A stretch of 43,769 bases of DNA, taken from Arenibacter amylolyticus. GTDB lineage: Bacteria; Bacteroidota; Bacteroidia; Flavobacteriales; Flavobacteriaceae. Positions within the stretch are counted from its first letter, which is position 1; each line of letters begins with the position of its first letter. The notes beneath the pieces were generated by a model. The model saw only the letters and a list, made by a program, of their open reading frames with translations. It had not been told where the DNA came from and did no database searches. Both the position numbers and the translations under genes were made by a program. The stretch is taken from positions 1-43,769 of the forward strand of contig NZ_MTAZ01000047.1 in NCBI RefSeq assembly GCF_002150785.1, read 5' to 3'. Positions 25,385 through 33,135 of this stretch are shown piece by piece.

Positions 25385-26516
25385 AGTGGATGACACCATT
25401 ACACTAAATACCATAGAAGAAGCCATTGAAGATATTAGGCAAGGGAAGGTTATTATTGTAGTGGACGATGAGAACAGGGAAAATGAGGGCGATTTTATTG
25501 CAGCTGCTGAACTAGCTACCCCTGAGATGATCAACTTTATGGCCACTCACGGAAAGGGACTTATCTGTGCCCCCCTGACGGAACAAAGGTGTAAGGAATT
25601 GGGTTTACATATGATGGTTCATAACAATACGGATCCTATGGAAACCGCCTTTACGGTTTCGGTAGACTTACGGGGAGAAGGAGTTACCACAGGTATCTCT
25701 GCCTCAGATAGAGCCAAGACCGTGCTCGCTATGACCAAACAAGACCTAAAACCGCACGATTTGGCAAGGCCAGGACATATTTTTCCGCTGGTAGCCAAAG
25801 ATGGAGGGGTTTTACGGAGAACCGGACACACGGAGGCGGCCATAGACTTTGCCCGTTTAGCCGGACTACAGCCAGCTGGGGTTATTGTTGAGATTATGAA
25901 CGATGATGGCACCATGGCCAGACTACCTCAGTTATACCAGGTGGCCAAGAAGTTTGATTTAAAGATTGTCTCTATAGAAGATTTGGTGGCCTACCGAATG
26001 GAGCACGATAGCTTAATCCAAAAAAAGGAGGATTTTGATATAATGACCAGGTTTGGCAAGTTTAGACTCAGGGCCTACCAACAGACCACCAACAATCAGG
26101 TGCATATAGCGTTGACAAAAGGAGGCTGGAAAAAAGATGAAAAGGTACTTACACGTATAAACTCTACCTTAATTAACAACGATATCCTAGGAACGCTGAC
26201 CAATAATCCCGATAAGAAGTTGGAAGACATGTTCAATGCCATTAACACCGAGGGCAAAGGAGCTATCGTTTTTATCAATCAAGAAAGCAAATCACTGAAC
26301 CTCTTGGGTAGATTGGGCGAATTAAAAAAGTTACAAAAAGAAGGAATTTACAAGGCCCCTAAAGTAGATATGGACGCCAAAGATTTTGGAGTTGGGGCAC
26401 AGATTCTGCACGATCTGGATATCGCCAAAATTAGATTGCTAACCAATTCGTCCCATATTAAACGAGTAGGAATTGTAGGATACGGGCTAGATATTGTAGA
26501 ATACGTCACCTATTAA
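25374..26516 (+). CDS. ribB: 3,4-dihydroxy-2-butanone 4-phosphate synthase with degenerate GTP cyclohydrolase II domain
   Basis: A 380-residue two-domain protein. The N-terminal domain (about 1-205) is a complete DHBP synthase: [12 protein letters not shown] holds the metal-binding acids, and [13 protein letters not shown] the catalytic His and Glu. It would make the four-carbon riboflavin precursor from ribulose 5-phosphate. The C-terminal domain (about 220-380) aligns with GTP cyclohydrolase II in order ([10 protein letters not shown] start, [16 protein letters not shown] end), but it contains no cysteine. The zinc motif ECLTGD is replaced by STLINND, CDCG by NNPD, and RQEGRGIG by NQESKSLN. 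It should not release formate from GTP, so another ribA is needed elsewhere. Proteins of this form have been described as RibBX (from memory). Confidence 0.92.
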   Translation: MTTKVDDTITLNTIEEAIEDIRQGKVIIVVDDENRENEGDFIAAAELATPEMINFMATHGKGLICAPLTEQRCKELGLHMMVHNNTDPMETAFTVSVDLRGEGVTTGISASDRAKTVLAMTKQDLKPHDLARPGHIFPLVAKDGGVLRRTGHTEAAIDFARLAGLQPAGVIVEIMNDDGTMARLPQLYQVAKKFDLKIVSIEDLVAYRMEHDSLIQKKEDFDIMTRFGKFRLRAYQQTTNNQVHIALTKGGWKKDEKVLTRINSTLINNDILGTLTNNPDKKLEDMFNAINTEGKGAIVFINQESKSLNLLGRLGELKKLQKEGIYKAPKVDMDAKDFGVGAQILHDLDIAKIRLLTNSSHIKRVGIVGYGLDIVEYVTY

Positions 26517-26564
26517 TACATCAGTACAGCTCACTTCAAATTTATAAAGGAGTACAGTATAAAA

Positions 26565-26596
26565 AAAAGGCCGGTAATTAAAATTATCGGCCTTTT
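26565..26596. terminator. Bidirectional terminator between ribB and the epimerase gene
   Basis: AAAAGGCCGGTAATT pairs with AATTATCGGCCTTTT with one G-T wobble. An A-run lies on the left and a T-run on the right, so it can end both convergent genes. Confidence 0.9.
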
Positions 26597-26627
26597 CATT
26601 TTTATAAGCTTCAAAGTACTGACTACC

Positions 26628-27797
26628 TTATAAACTTTGCCCTTTGGCCTCAATATTTTCGAAACTCTTCCAACATTGGAACATAGCTCTTGGAACGTGG
26701 AAACAGCCTTTCCACTTACCACCTTTTAAAGTTAATAACGGCTTTCCTTCCCTGTTAAGATACCCAAACCATTCGCCATTCTCTGGATCTGAAAAATGGC
26801 TCCACGCATAGTCGTGTACTTTTTGGTACCACTCCCCTATATTCTTATTCCCCGTATGTTCAAAAGATTTGGACAAAGCTACTAGGGTTTCTAAATGCAC
26901 CCACCATAATTTCTGGTCCCATTCTAACTGCTGTGGGGGTTTCCCCTTGGCATCCAAGAAATAGAATATTCCCCCATGCTCTTCATCCCAGCTATACTCC
27001 AGAATATTTAGGATAACCTGGGTAGCCTTTTCTATTAGGTCTTTATCATTTTTTCTTACCCCTATATCAATCATAAACCACATGGCCTCAATCCCGTGTC
27101 CTGGATTTAACAAACGGCCATTAAAGCTGTCGCATAGTTTTCCTTCTGGAGTAACAAATTCGTAAATAATCCCAGAATCTTTCTGTAAAAACACCTCCAT
27201 TACTTCGCTAACACTAAAGTCGATGGTTTTTTCTATTTCTTCAGCGTCTAGTACATCTTCTAACTCCAATACTAAATTTGAGAGGATCATGGGAAGCGAA
27301 AACCCCTTTAATGGTCTTGCATCCGTGTTTTTCTCATAAACACCTTTAGAATTGTCCTTTTTCTTTAAAATATTGTAATAGGTCTGTTTAGCCAACTCCC
27401 TTATGGATTCGTCGCCGGTAGCCTTTGCGTACTGACTAAAAGCCATTGCTGCAAAACAGTCCGAGAAAATATTATAAGGTTGTACCAAGGGTTTCCCCTC
27501 TTTAGTAAGGGAAAAGTAGAAATTCCCATCCTTATCCATGGCGTGTTCACGAAGGAAATCGATACCCGATTTTGCTATTTCAAGCCATTTTGGATTTTTC
27601 TCCACCTGATTGTACAGCATGGAAAACGTCCAAGCCTGTCGCCCCTGTAGCCACACAAATTTATCGGTATCAAACACCTCTCCAGTTTGATCTAGACAGG
27701 TAAAGTACCCTCCATTTTCCGTATCTAAGGAATGATTTTCCCAAAAAGGAATGACATCGTTCAGCAGGGTATTTCTATAAAGCTCAGAATTTTTCAT
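26628..27797 (-). CDS. N-acylglucosamine 2-epimerase (AGE family)
   Basis: A 389-residue (alpha/alpha)6-barrel epimerase expected to convert ManNAc to GlcNAc, the step after NanA in the Bacteroidota sialic-acid route. Conserved histidines are in [10 protein letters not shown] (H234), WWVHLETL (H301) and [10 protein letters not shown] (H367); H234 and H367 match the catalytic pair of the family by context. It is cytoplasmic, without signal peptide. The gene has its own promoter with the proposed operator 7 bp before the ATG, and is divergent from the GntR regulator. A cellobiose epimerase would look similar, but FHVPRA and the locus support the ManNAc enzyme. Confidence 0.9.
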   Translation of the reverse strand: MKNSELYRNTLLNDVIPFWENHSLDTENGGYFTCLDQTGEVFDTDKFVWLQGRQAWTFSMLYNQVEKNPKWLEIAKSGIDFLREHAMDKDGNFYFSLTKEGKPLVQPYNIFSDCFAAMAFSQYAKATGDESIRELAKQTYYNILKKKDNSKGVYEKNTDARPLKGFSLPMILSNLVLELEDVLDAEEIEKTIDFSVSEVMEVFLQKDSGIIYEFVTPEGKLCDSFNGRLLNPGHGIEAMWFMIDIGVRKNDKDLIEKATQVILNILEYSWDEEHGGIFYFLDAKGKPPQQLEWDQKLWWVHLETLVALSKSFEHTGNKNIGEWYQKVHDYAWSHFSDPENGEWFGYLNREGKPLLTLKGGKWKGCFHVPRAMFQCWKSFENIEAKGQSL

Positions 27798-27804
27798 AAT
27801 AATC

Positions 27805-27819
27805 TTATGTTAGACATAA
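27805..27819 (-). promoter_or_regulatory. Proposed operator 1, epimerase promoter
   Basis: TTATGT-TAG-ACATAA, a perfect 6+6 palindrome with a 3-nt centre. It contains GT-N3-AC, the FadR-type GntR half-site pattern. It starts 2 nt downstream of the -7 box. A decayed version, TTATATTAGACAGTA (12 of 15 identical), lies at 27840-27854. Confidence 0.8.
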
Positions 27820-27821
27820 TA

Positions 27822-27829
27822 CAAATTTA
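27822..27829 (-). promoter_or_regulatory. -7 box of the epimerase gene
   Basis: TAAATTTG on the minus strand, an exact TAnnTTTG match. No good -33 element lies 19-20 nt upstream, which would fit a promoter that is weak or needs help. Confidence 0.65.
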
Positions 27830-27968
27830 AAAATATTTCTTATATTAGACAGTAGTTTCCTTTAATAGTTAAGAGCAGAATTATTTTTTTATTTATGATA
27901 CAATACTATTTTTACAAGTTGTGCAATTTACCTCTTTGTTAATTGCAGAATAAACCTACCAAAAAATT

Positions 27969-28688
27969 ATGGATAAATCGTTGAAATTAGAGCCGTTAGA
28001 GACCTTATCACTTGCAGATAAGGTGGAGGCGCGCTTATTGCAGTTTATAAAAGAGAATAAGTTAAAGGCGGGCGATTCCATTCCAAAGGAAATGGATTTT
28101 GCAGAATCCCTAGGGGTGAGTCGCACTGTAGTAAGGGAAGCTATTTCCCGATTACGCACCTTGGGCATTATTGAATCTAAAAAGCATCGCGGGATGATCT
28201 TGACCAATCCGGATATTATGCATAATCTGGAGCGTATGTTAGATCCCACCCTATTAGCAACAGGCACCTTAAAAAACCTGTTTGAATTACGGATGATAAT
28301 GGAAATGGGGATGGCCGACTTCCTTTTTGAGTATAAAACCCAAAGCGATCTTGAAGAATTGGAAGAAATTGTTCAGTTAGAAGAAGAGGCCGCTTACAAC
28401 CAGAGTGTATTTTCTCTGGACAAGGAAATTGCATTTCATGGAAAACTTTATGAAATGTCTAAAAACACTACGCTTCAAAAATTTCAGGATCTCCTCTTAC
28501 CTGTATTTGAATTTGTACACCTAAACGATACCAATTTAAAGGACTATAAATATTCTAGCGGAGAATTTGTAAATCATAGAATGTTATTAGACAATCTTAA
28601 AGTGGGCACCCCGGAAACTTTTAGGGTAGCCATGCGCAGACATTTAGAACCCCATTTTGATAGAGTATTTAACAAAGAAAAAAAATAG
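27969..28688 (+). CDS. GntR-family regulator, FadR/FCD subfamily, NanR-like
   Basis: A 239-residue regulator. The N-terminal winged helix (about 14-78) shows IPKEMDFAESLGVSRTVVREAISRLRTLGII, typical GntR (quoted in part: SLGVSRTVVREAI). The C-terminal FCD domain (about 100-230) has the metal- and ligand-binding pattern with a conserved acid plus His in EIAFHGKLYEM, a later FVNHRMLLDN and MRRHLEPHFDRV. This subfamily binds sugar acids and similar ligands. It lies between the epimerase gene and the convergent sialidase operon, and the three palindromes in the locus fit its recognition pattern. It is probably a repressor released by a sialic-acid intermediate (inference). Its stop codon lies inside the terminator stem. 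Confidence 0.9.
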   Translation: MDKSLKLEPLETLSLADKVEARLLQFIKENKLKAGDSIPKEMDFAESLGVSRTVVREAISRLRTLGIIESKKHRGMILTNPDIMHNLERMLDPTLLATGTLKNLFELRMIMEMGMADFLFEYKTQSDLEELEEIVQLEEEAAYNQSVFSLDKEIAFHGKLYEMSKNTTLQKFQDLLLPVFEFVHLNDTNLKDYKYSSGEFVNHRMLLDNLKVGTPETFRVAMRRHLEPHFDRVFNKEKK

Positions 28689-28710
28689 CGGGCATTGCCC
28701 GCTATTTTTT
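28676..28710. terminator. Bidirectional terminator between the regulator and the sialidase operon
   Basis: AAAATAGCGGGC, loop ATT, GCCCGCTATTTT: a perfect 12-bp stem with A- and T-runs on both sides. It serves the GntR gene (plus) and the convergent sialidase gene (minus). The regulator's TAG stop at 28686-28688 is part of the stem. Confidence 0.93.
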
Positions 28711-28761
28711 TTCCAATTGGTTTAGCTCAATTTCATCTCTATGAGCTATCGGTCTAAAAAA

Positions 28762-29898
28762 TTACTTTCTCTTTCTTCTAGAAGGCTTCTTGTACTTATC
28801 TTTTCCATCGGTAGCCCATTTTAAAGAAAAGCTTACAAATGGATTTTTAGAGTAGCCGTCTTGCTCAAAGAACAATCCTATATCCCCATTTTCCAATACG
28901 GTCATAGAAGAATACGCAGAACTACCGGTGTAAATAGTTTTTCCTTCCGTCCAAGTCTCTCCTTCGTCATAACTTACACGTACGGTCATATTCATTCTCC
29001 CTTTTTCCATTTTAGCATTGGAAAAAAGAAGTCTGTTTTTCTTGTAACCATCCTCTATAGCGGTATACCTAATGATACTGGCATTACAACCTGGATCTAT
29101 TAACTGTGGCTCTTCTGTAGTTGTCCATGTTTTCCCTTGATCCGTAGAACGGTGCACATAACGCATCCCCGCATTATTCACTCGCGCATTAATCATCCAA
29201 GTACCATCTGCCAATTCTATTACCTTAGATTCATCTGCAGGCTGAATTGGAGTATCTATCAAATACCAAGATTTACCATGGTCGTCACTTGCAAATAAGT
29301 GTAGTCCGCTGTTAAGGTTCACCATAGTATGCAATAATTTCCCATCTCTGGTCTGGATTCCACGTCCGGAAGTGATAAATTTAAAATCATTATGCCATTC
29401 TTCCTTGGCAATCTGACTGGTAATATCCTCGGGCTTCGTCCAAGTTTTTCCATTATCAGCACTTTTCACAACATGGAAGTAGTATACATCTCTTTCCTTG
29501 TCCAAATCCATATAGTTGTAAAACATAAATATTTCATTGGTTTTTGCATCCACAATCATAGAAGGATCCGAAGCAGACTGTCCATAAGGGAAGTCTACCA
29601 CCGTTTCTATATCACCCCAAGTTTTTCCATTGTCGCTACTTCTTCTTATCACAATATTGATATCCTTACTCCATTTAAGGTCGCCACATCCAGGAACTCT
29701 CTCGTCAATAGCAGCTATTAAATCACCATTGGGCGCTGTAATGATAGCAGGAATCCTAAAACAGGCTACTCCATCTACTTCCTCTGCATTAAATAGGTCT
29801 TTGTACACCTTTACCCCATCGGCAATTTGATGGTTTTCCGTTTGTCCTGTAAGGACCATGCTGCTACATAACAACAGCCCGATAAATAACTTTCTCAT
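28762..29898 (-). CDS. Exo-alpha-sialidase (GH33), secreted
   Basis: A 378-residue sialidase with a signal peptide (about 1-20). The arginine-triad FRIP motif is in CFRIPAI (about 46-52). Five Asp boxes of the SxDxGxTW form are present: SSDNGKTW, SADNGKTW, SDDHGKSW, STDQGKTW, SYDEGETW. A catalytic Tyr candidate lies in GSSAYSSM. It would release terminal sialic acid from glycans in the periplasm or outside. The C-terminus ends in a basic tail KYKKPSRRKRK. It is the last gene of the operon, 123 bp after the creatininase-like gene; a weak -7-like TAAAATTG at 29925-29932 could give extra transcription. No lipobox, unlike the second sialidase. Confidence 0.9.
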   Translation of the reverse strand: MRKLFIGLLLCSSMVLTGQTENHQIADGVKVYKDLFNAEEVDGVACFRIPAIITAPNGDLIAAIDERVPGCGDLKWSKDINIVIRRSSDNGKTWGDIETVVDFPYGQSASDPSMIVDAKTNEIFMFYNYMDLDKERDVYYFHVVKSADNGKTWTKPEDITSQIAKEEWHNDFKFITSGRGIQTRDGKLLHTMVNLNSGLHLFASDDHGKSWYLIDTPIQPADESKVIELADGTWMINARVNNAGMRYVHRSTDQGKTWTTTEEPQLIDPGCNASIIRYTAIEDGYKKNRLLFSNAKMEKGRMNMTVRVSYDEGETWTEGKTIYTGSSAYSSMTVLENGDIGLFFEQDGYSKNPFVSFSLKWATDGKDKYKKPSRRKRK

Positions 29899-30021
29899 TT
29901 TCTGTTTATTAATTTATAGTTGTTCAATTTTACTCATGCTTCATTTTGGAAGAAAGCCCAAGCTTTAATTACCTGAACCATTAGCTCCTAGGGAATTCCT
30001 TAGGGATCCTCCTCCATTTAC

Positions 30022-30795
30022 TTACTCGTACATATCCTCAAGATCTGCTTTGGAGAGGGCTTCCATAAACGCTCCAATATTCTTTGCAGAAACATCAAAG
30101 AATTTCTTTCCTTTTTCAGCAGTGGAGAATTGAGGGTTTCCAACACCTGTATCTTCAGTCACTTGCGTCCATTGCCTTTGGGAGCTTACCCATCCTTCCT
30201 TTAATCCTTTTATTTTAAAAGTTTTTCCTTTCCCAGATCCCGCTTGGTCCAAAGACAAAACCCATTCTGGGGTTAGGTGCATAACCACGGAGGTTTCCAA
30301 TTCTCCGGCATGATCTCCGGGTTCCTCAAAATATGGTTGGGGATCTGTGTTGTTCCACCAATTTAACGCGCAAACAAATACCTTGGGAAATTCCAAACTC
30401 AACTCACGTATAAATTGTTTAAAGTTATTTCCACCATGCCCATTCACTATCACCAACTTCCGTATGTCATGAGCATCCAATACCTGAACCACGTCCTTTA
30501 AGACGGCATATTGGGTACTAGGACTCATATTCATACATAGTTTTACGTCCATTTGGCCTGTATTTACGCCAAAGGGGATAGTAGGTAGCACCACTACTTT
30601 TGCTCCGTTTTCCCAAGCTTGCCTCGCCGCCGCAACTGCTACATTTTCGGCCAAAATATTATCCGTCGCATAAGGAAGGTGATAATTATGTGCTTCCGTA
30701 GCTCCCCACGGAAGAACGGCCACCTCGTAATCCATTTCCTTTACGGATTTCCAATTGTTTTCTGCTAATACATAGGGTCTTGGCTTGCTTTTCAT
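30022..30795 (-). CDS. Creatininase-family amidohydrolase of unknown substrate
   Basis: A 257-residue metal hydrolase. Metal ligands of the creatininase fold are visible: Glu34, His36 and Asp45 in WGATEAHNYHLPYATD, His120 in VNGHGGNN, and an acid in GDHAGELETS (about 160-169). Known members open cyclic or linear amides: creatininase, formamidopyrimidine deformylase ArfB and the peptidase MftE. There is no signal peptide, so it works in the cytoplasm, although most of its operon partners are exported. It sits between two sialidases, 45 bp after the lipoprotein sialidase and 123 bp before the other. No sialic-acid role is known to me. It could act on a lactam, lactone or N-acyl derivative of sialic acid, or be a passenger. 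Confidence 0.88.
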   Translation of the reverse strand: MKSKPRPYVLAENNWKSVKEMDYEVAVLPWGATEAHNYHLPYATDNILAENVAVAAARQAWENGAKVVVLPTIPFGVNTGQMDVKLCMNMSPSTQYAVLKDVVQVLDAHDIRKLVIVNGHGGNNFKQFIRELSLEFPKVFVCALNWWNNTDPQPYFEEPGDHAGELETSVVMHLTPEWVLSLDQAGSGKGKTFKIKGLKEGWVSSQRQWTQVTEDTGVGNPQFSTAEKGKKFFDVSAKNIGAFMEALSKADLEDMYE

Positions 30796-30840
30796 TGGTA
30801 TGGATTTTTAACTATTTAATTTCCTAGACAACCTATCATG

Positions 30841-32418
30841 CTAGAACAATTCGTTCAGATTTACTTTTTCAAAAAACAACTCCTTGTTCCCTTCGTATAA
30901 AATACCAATATGATTTTCATCGATCACCGTCATACACGAATACCCGTAGCAGTCGTCCTCGTGAAGCTCCAATTGATTTTCAGTTGGCCAGGTAACTCCT
31001 TGGTCAAAACTGGTCTTGATGGTCATATTGGTTCTTCGCTTTTCATTATTTGGGTTGAAAAAGAAAAGGATTCTTCCCTTCTCTGCATGATCAAAACTGA
31101 TTAAACTAGCCATGCAAACAGGTTCTATTAGCGCTTTTCTTGAAGAAACATGTTCTTCCCAGGTTTTTCCTAAGTCCTTGGTGATGGCCACCGCCCTTGC
31201 TCCACCTCGATTGTCGCGCATATTGAGCATTAGACTTCCATCATCTAACTGTACCACCTGTGCCTCGGTAGTATTGGGTCTTGCACCTGTACCTATTTTC
31301 CAGGTAGTACCTTGGTCCTTACTATAGATTATTGTAGAATGAGGCATTCTATCCTTATCCTTAAATTGGGCAGGGAAAACCAAGGTACCATCCTTCAGGC
31401 TAATACCCTTTCCGGGCCCTTGTAGTAATAATTGCCACTCTGGCTTTTTAACCTGAGAAGTAATATTTATTGGATCGGACCATGTTAGGCCGTCGTCTTC
31501 GCTCTTAACTAATATAAACTGACTTGTTTCTTCGGGGGTCATACCTGGATTGGAAGCATGCCAATTACGTTTTCCAGGATGTCCATGTGCCCATACCGCA
31601 GCAACCCAAATGGTCCCTGTATTGCGATCTACTAGGATGGCGGGATCGCCAATTCCATTTTCCTCCTCAGGTTTACCACCGTATTCACCCATATCCATAA
31701 TTACCTTCATGGGTTCCCAAGTAGTTCCTCCATCCGTACTGCGACTCATCCCTACATCTACATCGGCCTGAAGGTCTACAGGCCCGTTATAGCGATTGTC
31801 ATATACGGCAATTAAAGTACCCTTATTAGTAGTTACCAAACCGGGAATACGATAGGTATCCACATTGTCTTGATTATGCTGCCTTAAAGCTATCCCTACT
31901 CTTTGCGAAGTAGTAGACTTCTCTAAGGTTGGCTTAAGTACCTGCCCATTAGACAAGGTAATGGATACACTTTTGGCACTTATTTTATTGGATAAATCTA
32001 CCGTATCCCGTAATGCCATGGACAACCAAAAATAATTATCTCCAGCCTGTAATGGTTGATGACCTTTAATCCGTATTTGAGATTTTATTTGATTACTTCC
32101 TCCAAACTTGGTACCTGTTTCAAAACGAGGTTCCTTAAAGGAAGCATATACTTCCATCGCAGTAATATCGCTCAGGTCCGTAGTACCTTCCAAGTTAAAG
32201 TCCATAGCGGTTATTGCCAGGTCCGAACCTTGCTCGGGAATAGACAATTTAACTTCCACCACCTTATTCTTTTGCTTGAAAGTGAGCACTGGAAGTACGG
32301 GTTGACCAGTTTCGTAGGTAAACCCACTTATCGGCTCCTTATTGGAGGTGTTGCCACAAGACCCTAATACCAAAGCCATTATGGCAATAATTGCATAATA
32401 TTTATTCTTTCTCATCAT
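30841..32418 (-). CDS. Exo-alpha-sialidase (GH33) lipoprotein with N-terminal beta domain
   Basis: A 525-residue lipoprotein sialidase. The signal ends in the lipobox LGSC with Cys21, so it is anchored in the outer membrane. Residues about 35-170 form a beta-rich N-terminal domain like that of Bacteroidota sialidases, with a probable carbohydrate-binding or packing role. The catalytic propeller begins with YRIPGL (FRIP variant) near 188 and has Asp boxes STDGGTTW, SEDDGLTW, SKDQGTTW, TKDLGKTW and SFDQGVTW. A catalytic Tyr region is CYGYSCM near the end. It is divergent in sequence from the 378-residue sialidase, so the two are not a recent duplication. It starts 51 bp after the SGNH hydrolase gene. 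Confidence 0.92.
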   Translation of the reverse strand: MMRKNKYYAIIAIMALVLGSCGNTSNKEPISGFTYETGQPVLPVLTFKQKNKVVEVKLSIPEQGSDLAITAMDFNLEGTTDLSDITAMEVYASFKEPRFETGTKFGGSNQIKSQIRIKGHQPLQAGDNYFWLSMALRDTVDLSNKISAKSVSITLSNGQVLKPTLEKSTTSQRVGIALRQHNQDNVDTYRIPGLVTTNKGTLIAVYDNRYNGPVDLQADVDVGMSRSTDGGTTWEPMKVIMDMGEYGGKPEEENGIGDPAILVDRNTGTIWVAAVWAHGHPGKRNWHASNPGMTPEETSQFILVKSEDDGLTWSDPINITSQVKKPEWQLLLQGPGKGISLKDGTLVFPAQFKDKDRMPHSTIIYSKDQGTTWKIGTGARPNTTEAQVVQLDDGSLMLNMRDNRGGARAVAITKDLGKTWEEHVSSRKALIEPVCMASLISFDHAEKGRILFFFNPNNEKRRTNMTIKTSFDQGVTWPTENQLELHEDDCYGYSCMTVIDENHIGILYEGNKELFFEKVNLNELF

Positions 32419-32469
32419 CTCTTTAAGGTAGTTATTTATAGGTTCTTAGCCTATTAACCGATTAATTTT

Positions 32470-33123
32470 TTAGTTGACATAAGGTCTTAGGACCCGTTTC
32501 CATTTTTTATACCCCTGCTTGCTCAAATGCAAGCCATCATAGGTAAACTTTGGTTTTAACGCTCCTTTAGCGTTCCTAAATCTTTTATGAAGGTCTATAA
32601 AAGAAACATTATTCCTTTTAGCGAGCTCCTCTAGGGACCGGTTTACCGACATAATTAGTTGCTGATTACTTTTATGCCCGGAAAATTTGTCGCCTACCTT
32701 CGGATTCACTGGCAGGATACTCTGTAAGAATATCTCCGTATTTTCTGAATCTTTTTGTATCTCATGCAAAATGGATGCCACATGATCTACCACATAGGAT
32801 TTGGATTTTCCCCTAGCCAGATCATTGGTTCCAATCAACAGAAATATCTTTTTGGGTTGTGAAGAAGTCACTTCGGAAAGCCGATTGAGGATACCCGCTG
32901 TTACATCCCCACTTATTCCCCTATTCACCGCGTTTACATTGGGAAACAAAGCTTTCCAATCCCCTCCTTCGGTAATACTATTTCCCAAAAAAATTATTTC
33001 ATTCTCCGTATCTGGGGTCGATTCAAACAAGGCCTTTCGCTGATAATAATGATCGGAAAAGGTTTGTGCATTTACACTCGTAACCAAGATTCCTACCGAC
33101 AATAGAAATAAAAACTGCTTCAT
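32470..33123 (-). CDS. Secreted SGNH/GDSL hydrolase
   Basis: A 217-residue exported esterase, signal peptide cut after VNA (about 19). SGNH blocks: FLGNSITEGG with nucleophile Ser49, RGISGD (block II Gly), LLIGTNDLA (block III Asn) and YDGLHLSKQGY with the catalytic Asp/His near the C-terminus. This is the small GDSL type close to PAF-acetylhydrolase-like and sialate O-acetylesterase-like proteins. In this operon deacetylation of sialic acid or of neighbouring sugars is plausible. It starts 12 bp after the hexosaminidase gene. Confidence 0.88.
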   Translation of the reverse strand: MKQFLFLLSVGILVTSVNAQTFSDHYYQRKALFESTPDTENEIIFLGNSITEGGDWKALFPNVNAVNRGISGDVTAGILNRLSEVTSSQPKKIFLLIGTNDLARGKSKSYVVDHVASILHEIQKDSENTEIFLQSILPVNPKVGDKFSGHKSNQQLIMSVNRSLEELAKRNNVSFIDLHKRFRNAKGALKPKFTYDGLHLSKQGYKKWKRVLRPYVN

Positions 33124-33135
33124 AACTATTCTAAA

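Noticed and set aside
29925-29932. Independent promoter for the last sialidase gene
   Set aside because: TAAAATTG is one base off consensus and has no -33 element at proper spacing; the gene can be read from the nanA operon.
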